DNA from: a virus
Direction: 5' to 3' (one strand)
DNA length: 56,050 nucleotides
Virus record (IMG/VR): IMGVR_UViG_3300025085_000026
Location: 1 to 56,050 of that record
Both the position numbers and the translations under genes were made by a program. Below, in pieces: positions 26,586-34,095 of the stretch; the first letter of the stretch is position 1, and every line of letters starts with the position of its first letter. The notes under the pieces were generated by a model. The model made no database searches and had not been told where the DNA came from. It was given only the letters and a program-made list of their open reading frames with translations.

Positions 26586-26876
26586 TTAATAAAGTGATTC
26601 TTCTTGTTCAGTCAGGATTACACAGTCAGATGTAGGGTATGAGACACATGTGAGAAGGAAACCTTCTTCGATCTGGTCATCATCCAAGAACGATTGATCA
26701 CTTTGATCAACAGTACCGCTGACGATCTTACCAGCACATGTAGAACAAGCACCAGCACGACATGAGTAATTCATATCGATACCTGCTTCTTCTGCTGCAT
26801 CAAGAATGTATTGATCAGACTCACACTGAATGACCTGTTCGCCTTCGCTGGTTTGGAGAGTAATAGAATATGACAT
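26586..26876 (-). CDS. petF: Plant-type [2Fe-2S] ferredoxin
   Basis: 96 residues from the ATG at 26876. Ligand cysteines are C39, C44, C47 and C77, spaced CX4CX2CX29C exactly as in photosynthetic ferredoxins; core motif [13 protein letters not shown] and C-terminal [12 protein letters not shown]. It would take electrons from photosystem I and hand them to reductases; phage ferredoxins are proposed to feed biliverdin reductases such as PebS/PcyA or ribonucleotide reduction partners. It sits between psbA and psbD. A longer frame upstream runs through the psbA terminator and was not used. Confidence 0.95.
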   Translation of the reverse strand: MSYSITLQTSEGEQVIQCESDQYILDAAEEAGIDMNYSCRAGACSTCAGKIVSGTVDQSDQSFLDDDQIEEGFLLTCVSYPTSDCVILTEQEESLY

Positions 26877-26894
26877 GAAACTTAATAATTGTTT

Positions 26895-26922
26895 AGAAAA
26901 GAAAAGGGACCCGAAGGTCCCT
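26895..26922 (-). terminator. psbA terminator
   Basis: Perfect seven-base stem AGGGACC/GGTCCCT with a TTCG tetraloop, then TTTTCTTTTC. Lies 21 bases after the psbA stop. The stable tetraloop should make psbA a mainly monocistronic message, with weak read-through to petF. Confidence 0.9.
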
Positions 26923-26943
26923 CTTATTATACCACAGAGAGTA

Positions 26944-28023
26944 TCAACCGACAGAAGGTGCAATGAGTGCCACAGGTGTGGACTCAGCAGCAGCGAGATC
27001 GAGTGGGAAGTTGTGAGCGTTACGCTCATGCATAACTTCCATACCCAGACCTGCACGGTTGAGAACGTCTGCCCAGGTGTTGAGCACACGACCCTGACCA
27101 TCAAGGATGGACTGGTTGAAGTTGAAACCGTTGAGGTTGAATGCCATGGTGCTTACGCCCAGTGCAGTGAACCAGATACCAACCACAGGCCATGCAGCAA
27201 GGAAGAAGTGAAGACTTCTGCTGTTGTTGAAGGATGCGTATTGGAAGATCAAGCGACCGAAGTACCCATGGGCAGCGACGATGTTGTAGGTCTCTTCTTC
27301 TTGACCGAACTTGTAACCATAGTTCTGGGACTCAGTTTCAGTCGTCTCACGGACGAGTGAAGATGTAACCAGACTTCCATGCATAGCAGAGAAAAGAGAT
27401 CCACCGAATACCCCAGCAACACCGAGCATGTGGAACGGGTGCATAAGGATATTGTGTTCTGCCTGGAATACAAGCATGTAGTTAAAAGTACCAGAGATAC
27501 CAAGAGGCATAGCATCGGAGAATGAACCTTGACCGAACGGATAGACTAGGAATACTGCACTTGCAGCAGCGACTGGTGCTGAGTATGCAACACAGATCCA
27601 TGGACGCATACCAAGGCGGTATGAGAGTTCCCACTCACGTCCCATGTATGCATAGATACCAATGAGGAAGTGAAAGACTACGAGTTGGAAAGGACCACCG
27701 TTATACAACCACTCATCGAGTGATGCTGCTTCCCAGATGGGATAGAAGTGGAGACCGATTGCGTTTGAACTTGGGACAACTGCACCAGAGATGATGTTGT
27801 TGCCATACATGAGTGAACCAGCAACTGGTTCGCGGATGCCGTCAATATCGACGGGAGGTGCTGCTACGAAAGCAACGATGAAGCAGATGGTTGCCGCCAA
27901 CAGTGTTGGGATCATCAGTACACCGAACCAACCAACATACAAACGGTTGTTGGTGGAGGTGACCCACTCGCAGAACGATTCCCACGAGGAAGTTGATTGT
28001 TGTTGTCTTGAAAGCGTGGACAT
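26944..28023 (-). CDS. psbA: Photosystem II D1 protein
   Basis: 359 residues, uninterrupted (no intron). Typical D1 sequence throughout: [21 protein letters not shown] at the N terminus, [33 protein letters not shown] with the QB-site stretch, [20 protein letters not shown] with the Mn-binding His/Glu. The C-terminal extension after DLAAAE is 16 residues, removed by CtpA after Ala344 in mature D1. Phage D1 replaces the rapidly turned-over host subunit, sustaining photosynthesis during infection. It has a dedicated promoter, a 140-base structured leader and a strong terminator. Confidence 0.98.
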   Translation of the reverse strand: MSTLSRQQQSTSSWESFCEWVTSTNNRLYVGWFGVLMIPTLLAATICFIVAFVAAPPVDIDGIREPVAGSLMYGNNIISGAVVPSSNAIGLHFYPIWEAASLDEWLYNGGPFQLVVFHFLIGIYAYMGREWELSYRLGMRPWICVAYSAPVAAASAVFLVYPFGQGSFSDAMPLGISGTFNYMLVFQAEHNILMHPFHMLGVAGVFGGSLFSAMHGSLVTSSLVRETTETESQNYGYKFGQEEETYNIVAAHGYFGRLIFQYASFNNSRSLHFFLAAWPVVGIWFTALGVSTMAFNLNGFNFNQSILDGQGRVLNTWADVLNRAGLGMEVMHERNAHNFPLDLAAAESTPVALIAPSVG

Positions 28024-28165
28024 TTTAAAAAAGGGTTAGGTATGAGTGCAGGGAAACACTAGTAAATTATTCCTGTCTCACCCTCAGAGGCAGGTATGAA
28101 AGACTGTTGTTTAGACACGCTGTTTAGTCTTGGTAAGGCGTGTTGTGTGTCGTTTTGTAACGACT
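28024..28165 (-). other. Structured 5-prime untranslated leader of psbA
   Basis: No ATG in this leader. Three stem-loops are visible on the transcript: GTCGTT/AACGAC at 28149-28164 (right at the predicted transcript start), CACGC/GCGTG at 28116-28142, and an eight-base stem with one wobble pair at 28072-28094. Host psbA leaders are known sites of stability and light control, so a similar role is plausible. Confidence 0.55.
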
Positions 28166-28170
28166 CATAT

Positions 28171-28199
28171 AATATATAGGCATTATCCGATTTTGTCAA
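28171..28199 (-). promoter_or_regulatory. psbA promoter TTGACA-17-TATATT
   Basis: -35 TTGACA at 28194-28199, 17-base spacer, -10 TATATT at 28171-28176. Perfect -35, near-consensus -10, overlapping the last codons and stop of the 95-residue gene. Predicted start near 28164 leaves a leader of about 140 bases. Confidence 0.8.
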
Positions 28200-28470
28200 C
28201 CCCTTCCTGCTGAACCAGTTCGTAATCTGTCCCCTGATCTGTCTCGATCAACCAGGACTGGAAGGCATCATAGACGATTCGGAATGCCTCAGGGGCACCC
28301 TTGCCTTCTGTGAACTGACTCAACATGCCTTGACATGCACCGCTGGATGTGTAGTCATGACAGAATTCATATACTTTTCTATCAATCTGACACCCATGCA
28401 TGACAAGGGCGGCTAAACAAAAGCGCCTATCATCTAGGCGCTCAGGATTGTATCTCCAATCTTCAATCAT
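28183..28470 (-). CDS. Hypothetical protein, 95 aa
   Basis: Start ATG 28470 overlaps the stop of the 53-residue gene before it (ATGA). Contains Cys at several positions (RRFCLAALVMHGCQ, YEFCHDY, GACQGML) that could form disulfides or a metal site, and a helical C-terminal half. Its 3-prime end contains the psbA promoter. No family recognised. Confidence 0.7.
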   Translation of the reverse strand: MIEDWRYNPERLDDRRFCLAALVMHGCQIDRKVYEFCHDYTSSGACQGMLSQFTEGKGAPEAFRIVYDAFQSWLIETDQGTDYELVQQEGVDKIG

Positions 28471-28628
28471 AGTGATACACAACGTAGTTCTTTTTTACAG
28501 GTGGGAGAGATACTCATTCGTGAGCAGAGATAAATGTAAAACTCTGCCTTGATTCTAGTGAGATTATTGTAGTGTTTCAATCTGATCCATCTACCATTCA
28601 AATTAAATTCTAATGCGTATCTCTCCAT
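28467..28628 (-). CDS. Hypothetical basic protein, 53 aa
   Basis: Read directly from DNA. MERYALEFNLNGRWIRLKHY continues with a basic, aromatic stretch and two Cys near the end. Its TGA overlaps the ATG of the 95-residue gene (ATGA) and it fills what would otherwise be an empty 160-base gap after hli, which supports it. Function unknown. Confidence 0.6.
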   Translation of the reverse strand: MERYALEFNLNGRWIRLKHYNNLTRIKAEFYIYLCSRMSISPTCKKELRCVSL

Positions 28629-28658
28629 TGATCTGCGTTCAACACAGATTTATTTAGT

Positions 28659-28766
28659 TTACCAGATACCAGGGATAACCTGTCCTGTCAGTGCATATGC
28701 ACCGAGTGCTGCGATGACTCCGAGCATTGCTGCCCATCCATTAATGCGTTCTGCTTTTTCGTTCAT
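28659..28766 (-). CDS. hli: High-light-inducible protein, minimal 35 aa form
   Basis: Read directly from DNA. 35 residues: AERINGWAAMLGVIAALGAYALTG holds the single chlorophyll-binding helix with the ExxNGxxAMxG core of Hli/CAB-family proteins, then a short IPGIW end. It is at the short end of the family, little more than the helix. Hlips bind chlorophyll a and carotenoid and dissipate excess energy near photosystem II. ATG overlaps the peroxiredoxin stop (ATGA), tying two photo-oxidative stress genes together. Confidence 0.9.
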   Translation of the reverse strand: MNEKAERINGWAAMLGVIAALGAYALTGQVIPGIW

Positions 28767-29251
28767 TGTTCTTTAAGATAATTGAGTACGGTTTGTGGAG
28801 ATGATACAGAGTAGGGATCTGCGGGGCAGAGTCCTACCTTACCAGGTTCTTCAAAGATCCTTTCAATCTCACCATTATTTACTACCATGGCATAGCGCCA
28901 TGATCGATATCCAAAACCAAAGTTTGCTTTGTTCACTGCCATTCCCATGGCGCTAGTGAACTCACATGCTCCGTCTGGTATTGGTTTTACGTTACGAACT
29001 TTGACTTGACTGAACCAGTTGTTCATTACAAAGGAATCGTTAACAGATATACAGTACACTTCGTTAACATACTTCATGAACTCAGGGTAGAGTTCATCGT
29101 ATTGTGGAAGTTGTTGTGTGGTACAAGTAGGTGTGAATGCACCAGGCAGTGAGAACGCCACACACCGCTTACGATCGAAGAGATGGTGGGTATCAATGTC
29201 TACCCAGGTTGCACCTTTACTGTATTTGAAAGTTACCTCAGGCAGGAACAT
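28763..29251 (-). CDS. Peroxiredoxin (Prx5/AhpE-like)
   Basis: 162 residues from the ATG at 29251, which has GAGGAG nine bases upstream. SLPGAFTPTCTTQQLP is the Prx active site, with peroxidatic Cys43; FMKYVNEVYCISVND and the FGFGYRSWRYAMVV region follow the thioredoxin fold, and LCPADPYSVSSP closes the family pattern. It should reduce hydrogen peroxide or alkyl peroxides, useful when photosynthesis is kept active in an infected cell. Upstream start candidates lie within the preceding gene and lack a ribosome site. Confidence 0.9.
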   Translation of the reverse strand: MFLPEVTFKYSKGATWVDIDTHHLFDRKRCVAFSLPGAFTPTCTTQQLPQYDELYPEFMKYVNEVYCISVNDSFVMNNWFSQVKVRNVKPIPDGACEFTSAMGMAVNKANFGFGYRSWRYAMVVNNGEIERIFEEPGKVGLCPADPYSVSSPQTVLNYLKEQ

Positions 29252-29588
29252 CTTTGTTCTCCTCAGTAACTTCCCAAGAACCACCTACACCACCTTCCAT
29301 GTTAACAACAATGTCTGGTGTCTTTGAGTGATGTGGTTCGTGAGGTCTGTCCATAGGTTGAGACTTGGTGTCGTCATTCCTGGACAGATTCTTGATCACA
29401 ATGAAGGCATCCTTATTGTACTTGCGAGTACCGTAAGGGGTTGCCCACTTCTTATTGTATTCTTCACCTTGGTGGATGCCAGAGATAACAGTTCCTCCAA
29501 CCTCAACCACGATGTTATCATGCCTCACATCCCATCCGAGAGCAGCAACTGTCTCGATCAGGGACTCTTCTGTATAAGTTTGTTGCAT
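29238..29588 (-). CDS. Hypothetical protein, 116 aa
   Basis: Unrecognised. The N-terminal half is beta-rich (LGWDVRHDNIVVEVGGTVI) and the C-terminal half polar with a His-rich patch (RPHEPHHSKTPD) and a Gly/Val strand. ATG shares a base with the stop of the second hli gene (TAATG-type overlap); its end overlaps peroxiredoxin by 14 bases. Context suggests a stress-related role, not shown by sequence. Confidence 0.7.
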   Translation of the reverse strand: MQQTYTEESLIETVAALGWDVRHDNIVVEVGGTVISGIHQGEEYNKKWATPYGTRKYNKDAFIVIKNLSRNDDTKSQPMDRPHEPHHSKTPDIVVNMEGGVGGSWEVTEENKDVPA

Positions 29589-29806
29589 TAGAAACCAAAG
29601 ATACCAAAGAAAAATACACTACCACTGGCAGCATACGAAGTTATTGCAGCAACAAATCCTAACATAGCGACACGTCCATTCAGTTTTTCTGCACGTTCGG
29701 CATAGGTTTCGTAACCATAGCGTTCCGCTTCGGTTGGGTCAATATACATACGGGGTTCAGTTGCCCACATGTTTTGCTGGCCACGGTCGTTAGAAGTAAC
29801 AGTCAT
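29588..29806 (-). CDS. hli: High-light-inducible protein, 72 aa
   Basis: 72 residues. The C-terminal helix AEKLNGRVAMLGFVAAI matches the Hli chlorophyll-binding motif (ExxNGRxAMxGF), preceded by about 40 polar residues (WATEPRMYIDPTEAERYGY). This is a second, longer Hli protein, typical of cyanophages. It is the first gene after a promoter at 29835-29863, so it probably heads the stress operon hli - 116 aa - peroxiredoxin - hli. It protects photosystem II assembly or chlorophyll from light damage. Confidence 0.93.
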   Translation of the reverse strand: MTVTSNDRGQQNMWATEPRMYIDPTEAERYGYETYAERAEKLNGRVAMLGFVAAITSYAASGSVFFFGIFGF

Positions 29807-29834
29807 GAGTCTGTAAAGTTATGTAACAGGTCAT

Positions 29835-29863
29835 ACTATATAGGATTTGTTAAGATTTGTCAA
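29835..29863 (-). promoter_or_regulatory. Sigma70-type promoter TTGACA-17-TATAGT
   Basis: -35 TTGACA at 29858-29863 contains the TGA stop of the gene upstream; 17-base spacer; -10 TATAGT at 29835-29840. Sits about 30 bases before the hli ATG at 29806, driving the hli-peroxiredoxin cluster. Confidence 0.8.
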
Positions 29864-30147
29864 CCAAACGAGATCACGTCTTGACCAGGAGTGTTGATTT
29901 CAATGTTGCCTGCTGCTGCAACAGTGTCATTCAGATTAAAATTAATATAATCTGATGTACTGAGTCCTAGATCCTGAGTGAAGGCACTTGTAGCGCCTCC
30001 TGGAATCCTCTCAGTGATGGTTTGGAGACCTTGATAGTGTCGCCATACCTCAGTGAGATCATTACGATTGAACGTAGGATCATCAATTGCTGCTTTCAAC
30101 GCAGACCGCAAGGCAGTCACTGCGTTATCAAATTCATTTCGAGTCAT
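29860..30147 (-). CDS. Hypothetical protein, 95 aa
   Basis: Helical N-terminal half (EFDNAVTALRSALKAAIDDPTF, RHYQGLQTITERIPGG), then an Asn/Ser/Thr-rich tail. No recognised domain. ATG overlaps the previous gene (ATGA); the last codons hold the -35 of the hli promoter. Function unknown. Confidence 0.68.
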   Translation of the reverse strand: MTRNEFDNAVTALRSALKAAIDDPTFNRNDLTEVWRHYQGLQTITERIPGGATSAFTQDLGLSTSDYINFNLNDTVAAAGNIEINTPGQDVISFG

Positions 30148-30404
30148 AATGCGTCAGTGTTGTAAGATTTTACATTGTCCCTACGATAGCAAGGAACTCC
30201 ATCAGGATCTAACCACTTGGTATACTCGAAGTCTTCCATTGCTGTGTCAATCTGCATTGCATTATCACACAGGTACATGTCTTTGTACTTTCCTGTGTAT
30301 GAATCTGCTTTCTGGATACGATAATCCCTGAAACCATTTTCTAGAATGCCACAATCTACATAGCGATAAGGAAATCGTTCGAGCAGGACTGTGAGTTTTG
30401 TCAT
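30144..30404 (-). CDS. Hypothetical protein, 86 aa
   Basis: ATG at 30404 chosen; a GTG at 30443 would extend it by 13 residues and nearly abut the oxygenase stop. Mixed alpha/beta protein rich in Tyr, Arg and Asp with Cys pairs spread out (VDCGILE, YLCDNAMQ, VPCYRRD). No family recognised. Confidence 0.65.
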   Translation of the reverse strand: MTKLTVLLERFPYRYVDCGILENGFRDYRIQKADSYTGKYKDMYLCDNAMQIDTAMEDFEYTKWLDPDGVPCYRRDNVKSYNTDAL

Positions 30405-30444
30405 GGATCGGGTGACGTGTGGGACGTGGACTAATGATAGCACC

Positions 30445-31065
30445 TTATAGGAAATGGTACCACCCTGTTGCGATCAGTTTCTCTGATGTGTCAGATTTGC
30501 GACCCCTATGGGTGAAGGTCCAGTCGCTAGGCCAGATGACAGTCATCCCTTTCTCAGCAGGGACATATAAATCTTGATGGAACCATTCAGTACCACCATC
30601 AGGTACGTCATTAAGGTATGTCATCCAGACGAGGTGTCTGTAAGTATTAGATCTACTTGACGACTGCCTTTCACAGTGCCACATGTGGTAACCACCACCA
30701 GGTTTATAGTATTGAAGATTGAAGAACTCTTCCATCTTCCAGACGTTTGTCTTGGAACAAAGAGGGAAGTGATCGACATAGTTATTCACTATACGATTCA
30801 CTTCCCCAGTGAAATCACGAACCCTGCTATCAGTGATTCCAATAAAGACAGGGTTGTCTATGGAATCTTTGATAGCAGTGTTTACCATGCCACCACCATT
30901 GTCATCAATTGTTTCCCCAGGCCACTTCTCAAAGATAGTTTGAGTATGATAAAAGTCAACGATGCCATCAATAACGCTCTCGTCAATCTTCTCTTTGTAG
31001 ATAAAATCGGTACGAGGATTCGCTATTCGGCCATCATACAGTATAGGTTCTGGGTTCAGTTTCAT
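30445..31065 (-). CDS. 2OG-Fe(II) oxygenase family protein (3)
   Basis: 206 residues with the prolyl-4-hydroxylase-like layout: LQYYKPGGGYHMWHCERQ (iron ligands probably H and E of HxE), HLVWMTYLNDVPDGGTEWF (the xxYLNDVxxGGxTxF sheet), KGMTVIWPSDWTFTHRG (distal His) and a C-terminal GWYHF. This is the commonest 2OG oxygenase form in cyanophages. The substrate (protein, lipid or modified nucleotide) is unknown. Start gives one base separation from the 69-residue gene upstream. Confidence 0.85.
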   Translation of the reverse strand: MKLNPEPILYDGRIANPRTDFIYKEKIDESVIDGIVDFYHTQTIFEKWPGETIDDNGGGMVNTAIKDSIDNPVFIGITDSRVRDFTGEVNRIVNNYVDHFPLCSKTNVWKMEEFFNLQYYKPGGGYHMWHCERQSSSRSNTYRHLVWMTYLNDVPDGGTEWFHQDLYVPAEKGMTVIWPSDWTFTHRGRKSDTSEKLIATGWYHFL

Positions 31066-31275
31066 TTAAACAAGTACATTGTCTGCTATAAGGTGGTCAA
31101 TAAGGTAGGCATAATCTTCTTCAACATCTGATCCAAAGAACCTGACTCCTTTATTTTCATAAAAGCGACAGACTTGTGAGAACAGATGCGGATACTGGAT
31201 TTCCAAGGAGATGTCTCCGTTGGCAGCATCGCGAAGGATTTGCAAAGAGTTTGCAAATCTAGATTGGATCGTCAT
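31066..31275 (-). CDS. Hypothetical protein, 69 aa
   Basis: Unrecognised small alpha/beta protein (RFANSLQILRDAANGDISLE, HLFSQVCRFYENKG). It precedes the oxygenase by zero bases, so the two are coupled. A GGAGAGAGA purine run gives a good ribosome site. It lies just downstream of tRNA-Arg on the same strand. Confidence 0.7.
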   Translation of the reverse strand: MTIQSRFANSLQILRDAANGDISLEIQYPHLFSQVCRFYENKGVRFFGSDVEEDYAYLIDHLIADNVLV

Positions 31276-31325
31276 GATCGTCTCTCTCCTACTTATTCTA
31301 CTGTGTTCGGGGGGCGTAACCCCGA

Positions 31326-31399
<74 letters not shown>

Positions 31400-31402
31400 A
31401 TG

Positions 31403-31921
31403 TTAACGCCAAGCGGGACCCTGGATCCATCCTACAAGGGATAGACGGGTGCCTGAGGTCACAGGAGCAACCATGTGTGGGTCATCCGAATGGAAGAACA
31501 CCATGTATGCTGACTTTAATGGGACTGCCTGATTGATTAGATGAAACTCACCACCTTCAAAGTTATCATTCAGTAGAAGAGTGAATGATATCTTACGAAT
31601 CTTCTGGTCATTCCTCTTGAAGGGATGCCATTCAGATTCATCTTGGTGCCAATCATAACGATGACCTTCACTATACTTTGTCACCTGCAAGGGTTCAACA
31701 AAGTCTAGATCGAAAAACCAGTTCGCTGCTTCATTCACACGAGTAGCATAAGACATCACAATATCATAGAGTGCCTGAGAATCAATGAAGGCGACTTCAC
31801 ATTCTCTAACGTTCTCTATTTCTGTTGTCTTAAAGTTCTTGTGTTCTGAAACTATTTGATTGATCTGTTCAAACTCATCATCAGTCAGTTCGACAGTGAC
31901 ATAACGATCACGGTAGTTCAT
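31403..31921 (-). CDS. 2OG-Fe(II) oxygenase family protein (4)
   Basis: 172 residues from the ATG at 31921, which overlaps the 46-residue gene; longer frames begin with TTG or lie within that gene. YDWHQDESEWHPF gives the HxD iron pair, ISFTLLLNDNFEGGEF the conserved sheet, and DPHMVAPVTSGTRLSLVGW the distal His plus the Arg that binds 2-oxoglutarate. These match the PKHD-type hydroxylase family. This is the cleanest set of catalytic residues among the six oxygenases in the window. Confidence 0.88.
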   Translation of the reverse strand: MNYRDRYVTVELTDDEFEQINQIVSEHKNFKTTEIENVRECEVAFIDSQALYDIVMSYATRVNEAANWFFDLDFVEPLQVTKYSEGHRYDWHQDESEWHPFKRNDQKIRKISFTLLLNDNFEGGEFHLINQAVPLKSAYMVFFHSDDPHMVAPVTSGTRLSLVGWIQGPAWR

Positions 31922-32048
31922 AGATGGATTTAATTCTTTCGTTAACTGCATGTGCTGACAGTTCAGCACCCTGCTCCACATGCTCATGGAGTTCGTCAAT
32001 CAGAAGTTCTAACATGTAGAAGTCTTCTGAGTCAAGATAGTCATCCAT
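31908..32048 (-). CDS. Small acidic helical protein, 46 aa
   Basis: Read directly from DNA. MDDYLDSEDFYMLELLIDEL continues as a helical, acidic protein; its stop overlaps the ATG of the oxygenase. It is the first gene after a strong promoter and has no other neighbour, which supports it. Function unknown. Confidence 0.65.
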   Translation of the reverse strand: MDDYLDSEDFYMLELLIDELHEHVEQGAELSAHAVNERIKSIYELP

Positions 32049-32075
32049 GGTTTGCTCTAAGTCCAGAACTCTATT

Positions 32076-32104
32076 AATATATAGCAGGACAAAGGCGTTG
32101 TCAA
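32076..32104 (-). promoter_or_regulatory. Sigma70-type promoter TTGACA-17-TATATT
   Basis: -35 TTGACA at 32099-32104, 17-base spacer, -10 TATATT at 32076-32081, about 28 bases before the ATG at 32048. Overlap with the upstream oxygenase is only at its stop. Would drive the 46-residue gene, oxygenase (4) and tRNA-Arg. Confidence 0.8.
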
Positions 32105-32109
32105 GAGGT

Positions 32110-32700
32110 CTAGGACGGTTGTGGACGTGGCATAATCTTGTGTGGTGTCATCTCTTTACCCATGATGTTGAAAGAAATGATAGTGCGAGACACATCAGTG
32201 AAGTTAGGTTCCTGCATGTGTGGTAAGTATGATGGAAAGAATACACAGTCACCTTCCTTTACATCAGGCATGAAGTCCACTACCTCACCGTTGATGTAGT
32301 TATGAAAGGGTGCGAAGAACGTAGTTGCTTTATGAACCTCAGGATTGAAATCAAGATACAATACACCAGTGATTCCCACAGGTCCATGGTTATGTACCCC
32401 ATGAAACTTACCATTCTTGGTAGTCTGATGCCACATTGCTACAATCTTTCTGATGTCCAGAGGGTAATCAGTCTGCATCTCATCTAGAATTGGTTCTAAA
32501 CAGTCTAATACATCCCAATAATACTTGGGCATCAACTTCTTACCAACTAACTCGTGGTAATCTGTATCCATCTCATGCAGATTCAGACGACCACCAGTGA
32601 TGTGTGCTTGTGGACTATTCTCATTACACTGTTCCAGTAGGATAGGTTTCCACTTGTCCCAGTCAGGAACTTTGAAAGACTCAATTGGGATTGTAAACAT
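32110..32700 (-). CDS. 2OG-Fe(II) oxygenase family protein (5)
   Basis: 196 residues from the ATG at 32700. GVHNHGPVGITGVLYLDF carries the first iron ligand(s), VKEGDCVFFPSYLPHMQEPN the distal His, and DVSRTIISFNI the 2-oxoglutarate-binding Arg. The layout (HxH, GxLYL, FFPSxLxH) resembles oxygenase (2) more than the prolyl-hydroxylase type. Ends just before a promoter on the same strand. Substrate unknown. Confidence 0.8.
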   Translation of the reverse strand: MFTIPIESFKVPDWDKWKPILLEQCNENSPQAHITGGRLNLHEMDTDYHELVGKKLMPKYYWDVLDCLEPILDEMQTDYPLDIRKIVAMWHQTTKNGKFHGVHNHGPVGITGVLYLDFNPEVHKATTFFAPFHNYINGEVVDFMPDVKEGDCVFFPSYLPHMQEPNFTDVSRTIISFNIMGKEMTPHKIMPRPQPS

Positions 32701-33019
32701 TTTTAATAAACCATTCGGCATCAACAACAGCAAGAGGTTTCTTTCCATTCTTTTTCATGAAAAGAATAGGAGTATTATCTCCTGAGTTTGCACACGCTTG
32801 ATCGTATGCATCATATACATTAAGTTTCTCTACATTCTTACACTCGATACTGAATGGAAACTTCTGTCTAGCATCTCGTGCCATCATAATGTCTTCACCA
32901 CCAGCACCCATGCTACGAGACTCAATGTCTTCGGGATGAATATCTCTATGCTCAATGAGCATATCTCTCACCCACTGCTGGAACCTACGTCCCTTTGCTT
33001 TCGCGCTCTGTGGCCTCAT
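32681..33019 (-). CDS. PD-(D/E)XK nuclease, possible Holliday-junction-resolvase-like
   Basis: 112 residues. The pattern SMGAGGEDIMMARDARQ followed by FPFSIECKN fits motif II/III of the PD-(D/E)XK fold: an upstream acid (E42/D43 or D49), then E59 and K61 of ExK. This size and shape is typical of phage resolvases or small recombination endonucleases. It would act on branched or damaged DNA during replication. Overlaps oxygenase (5) by 20 bases and the 77-residue gene by 35 bases. Confidence 0.75.
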   Translation of the reverse strand: MRPQSAKAKGRRFQQWVRDMLIEHRDIHPEDIESRSMGAGGEDIMMARDARQKFPFSIECKNVEKLNVYDAYDQACANSGDNTPILFMKKNGKKPLAVVDAEWFIKNVYNPN

Positions 33020-33218
33020 AATGTTTCTTGTACTTAAAGTATATTTTGTAGTAGCGGTTACACGCTTCTCTTATATACTTATAATCCTCAGAGTCAGTCC
33101 CATCTGGGGGAAGAGCACTGAGGATTGCACAACACCCCTCCATCTCTGAGATCAATCTGAGATATACGGTGGGGTGTAAGTTATCGGAATCTATATTCCA
33201 CTGAGGTTTAATCGGCAT
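32985..33218 (-). CDS. Hypothetical protein, 77 aa
   Basis: ATG at 33218, eleven bases inside the end of the 53-residue gene; a longer frame would extend across that gene and is not supported. Tyr- and Lys-rich C-terminal half (NRYYKIYFKYKKHYEATERE), possibly nucleic-acid binding. No named family. Confidence 0.65.
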   Translation of the reverse strand: MPIKPQWNIDSDNLHPTVYLRLISEMEGCCAILSALPPDGTDSEDYKYIREACNRYYKIYFKYKKHYEATERESKGT

Positions 33219-33369
33219 AACCATCATCGTCATCACCAAGACGATACCCAATCTGTGGTTCTGATGGTTGCACTGTGTAACGTTGGGGATCTTCCTTGAT
33301 GGCATCTTCTAGACTGATTGCTAGAAGTTTAAGGTTATGAGCAATTGCTTTTACCTTATCGTAATTCAT
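33208..33369 (-). CDS. Small protein, 53 aa, coupled to talC
   Basis: Read directly from DNA. N-terminal amphipathic helix (KVKAIAHNLKLLAISLEDAI) then an Asp-rich end (LGDDDDGYAD). Its ATG overlaps the talC stop (ATGA), so it is translated with talC. Function unknown. Confidence 0.72.
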   Translation of the reverse strand: MNYDKVKAIAHNLKLLAISLEDAIKEDPQRYTVQPSEPQIGYRLGDDDDGYAD

Positions 33370-34037
33370 TCATCCTCCGTAGTGATAAAACGTTGTACCT
33401 CTGCCCAGTCTTTCTCAAACTGAGTAAGTCCTTCACGAGTAAGGACATGATCATACATCTTCCAGAATACCTTGGGTGGCATCGTAACTACATTAGCACC
33501 ATACAGGAAGCAACGGGAGACATGATGTACATCTCTTAATGATGCAGCCAGTATCTGTGTGTCAATGCGATGAGTAGCATACACACCAGCAATCGCACGT
33601 ACAAGTTCTACTCCACTCACACTGTTGTCGTTACATCTTCCCACAAAGGGTGACACATACTTAGCACCTGCCTTAGCAGCAAGGATTGCCTGTGCCGTAG
33701 AGAAGATAAGAGTTACATTTACATCAATTTCATTATCAGAAAGAGTCTTACATGCTTTAAGACCTTCTACATTGCAAGGAACTTTGATTGTAATGTTTGG
33801 ATTGATCTGAATATAAGTATCTGCCATCGCTAGCATCTCTTCTGCTGTTGATCCAGATACTTCTGCTGAGATAGATGATGTCCAAGGGAACATATCTGAG
33901 ATCTCTTCTAATACTTCTTCGGGATCTCGCCCTGCTCTGAGCATCAACGTAGGGTTAGTAGTCACACCATCGATAAGACCAGTCTCTACTGCTCTCTCGA
34001 TTTCATTAGCATCACTACTATCCAAAAAGATTTTCAT
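33366..34037 (-). CDS. talC: Transaldolase TalC
   Basis: 223 residues from the ATG at 34037 (AAGGTT spacing fits better than the ATG three bases upstream). Short, TalC-type enzyme: MKIFLDSSDANEIERA, DGVTTNPTLM, then NITIKVPCNVEGLKACK with the Schiff-base Lys, IFSTAQAILAAKAGAKYVSPFVGR and C-terminal FEKDWA. Phage talC moves carbon between sedoheptulose and glyceraldehyde phosphates, driving the pentose phosphate pathway for NADPH and ribose while phage CP12 blocks the Calvin cycle; no CP12 is in this window. Confidence 0.95.
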   Translation of the reverse strand: MKIFLDSSDANEIERAVETGLIDGVTTNPTLMLRAGRDPEEVLEEISDMFPWTSSISAEVSGSTAEEMLAMADTYIQINPNITIKVPCNVEGLKACKTLSDNEIDVNVTLIFSTAQAILAAKAGAKYVSPFVGRCNDNSVSGVELVRAIAGVYATHRIDTQILAASLRDVHHVSRCFLYGANVVTMPPKVFWKMYDHVLTREGLTQFEKDWAEVQRFITTEDE

Positions 34038-34057
34038 CATAACCTTAATAATTGTAA

Positions 34058-34081
34058 GAAAAAAGGACCCATGTGGGTCCT
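34058..34081 (-). terminator. Terminator between 50-residue gene and talC
   Basis: Perfect seven-base stem AGGACCC/GGGTCCT with ACAT loop, then TTTTTTC. It ends the 34289-34453/34096-34248 transcript 18 bases before the talC ATG, so talC relies on read-through or its own promoter. Confidence 0.85.
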
Positions 34082-34095
34082 GGTATTCAATTCGT

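Noticed and set aside
26830-27360. Long plus-strand frames opposite petF/psbA and opposite 42128-43660
   Set aside because: Antisense to strongly supported genes and lacking ribosome sites or protein-like composition.
26944-28023. Group I intron or homing endonuclease in psbA
   Set aside because: The D1 reading frame is continuous from start to stop with no insertion.
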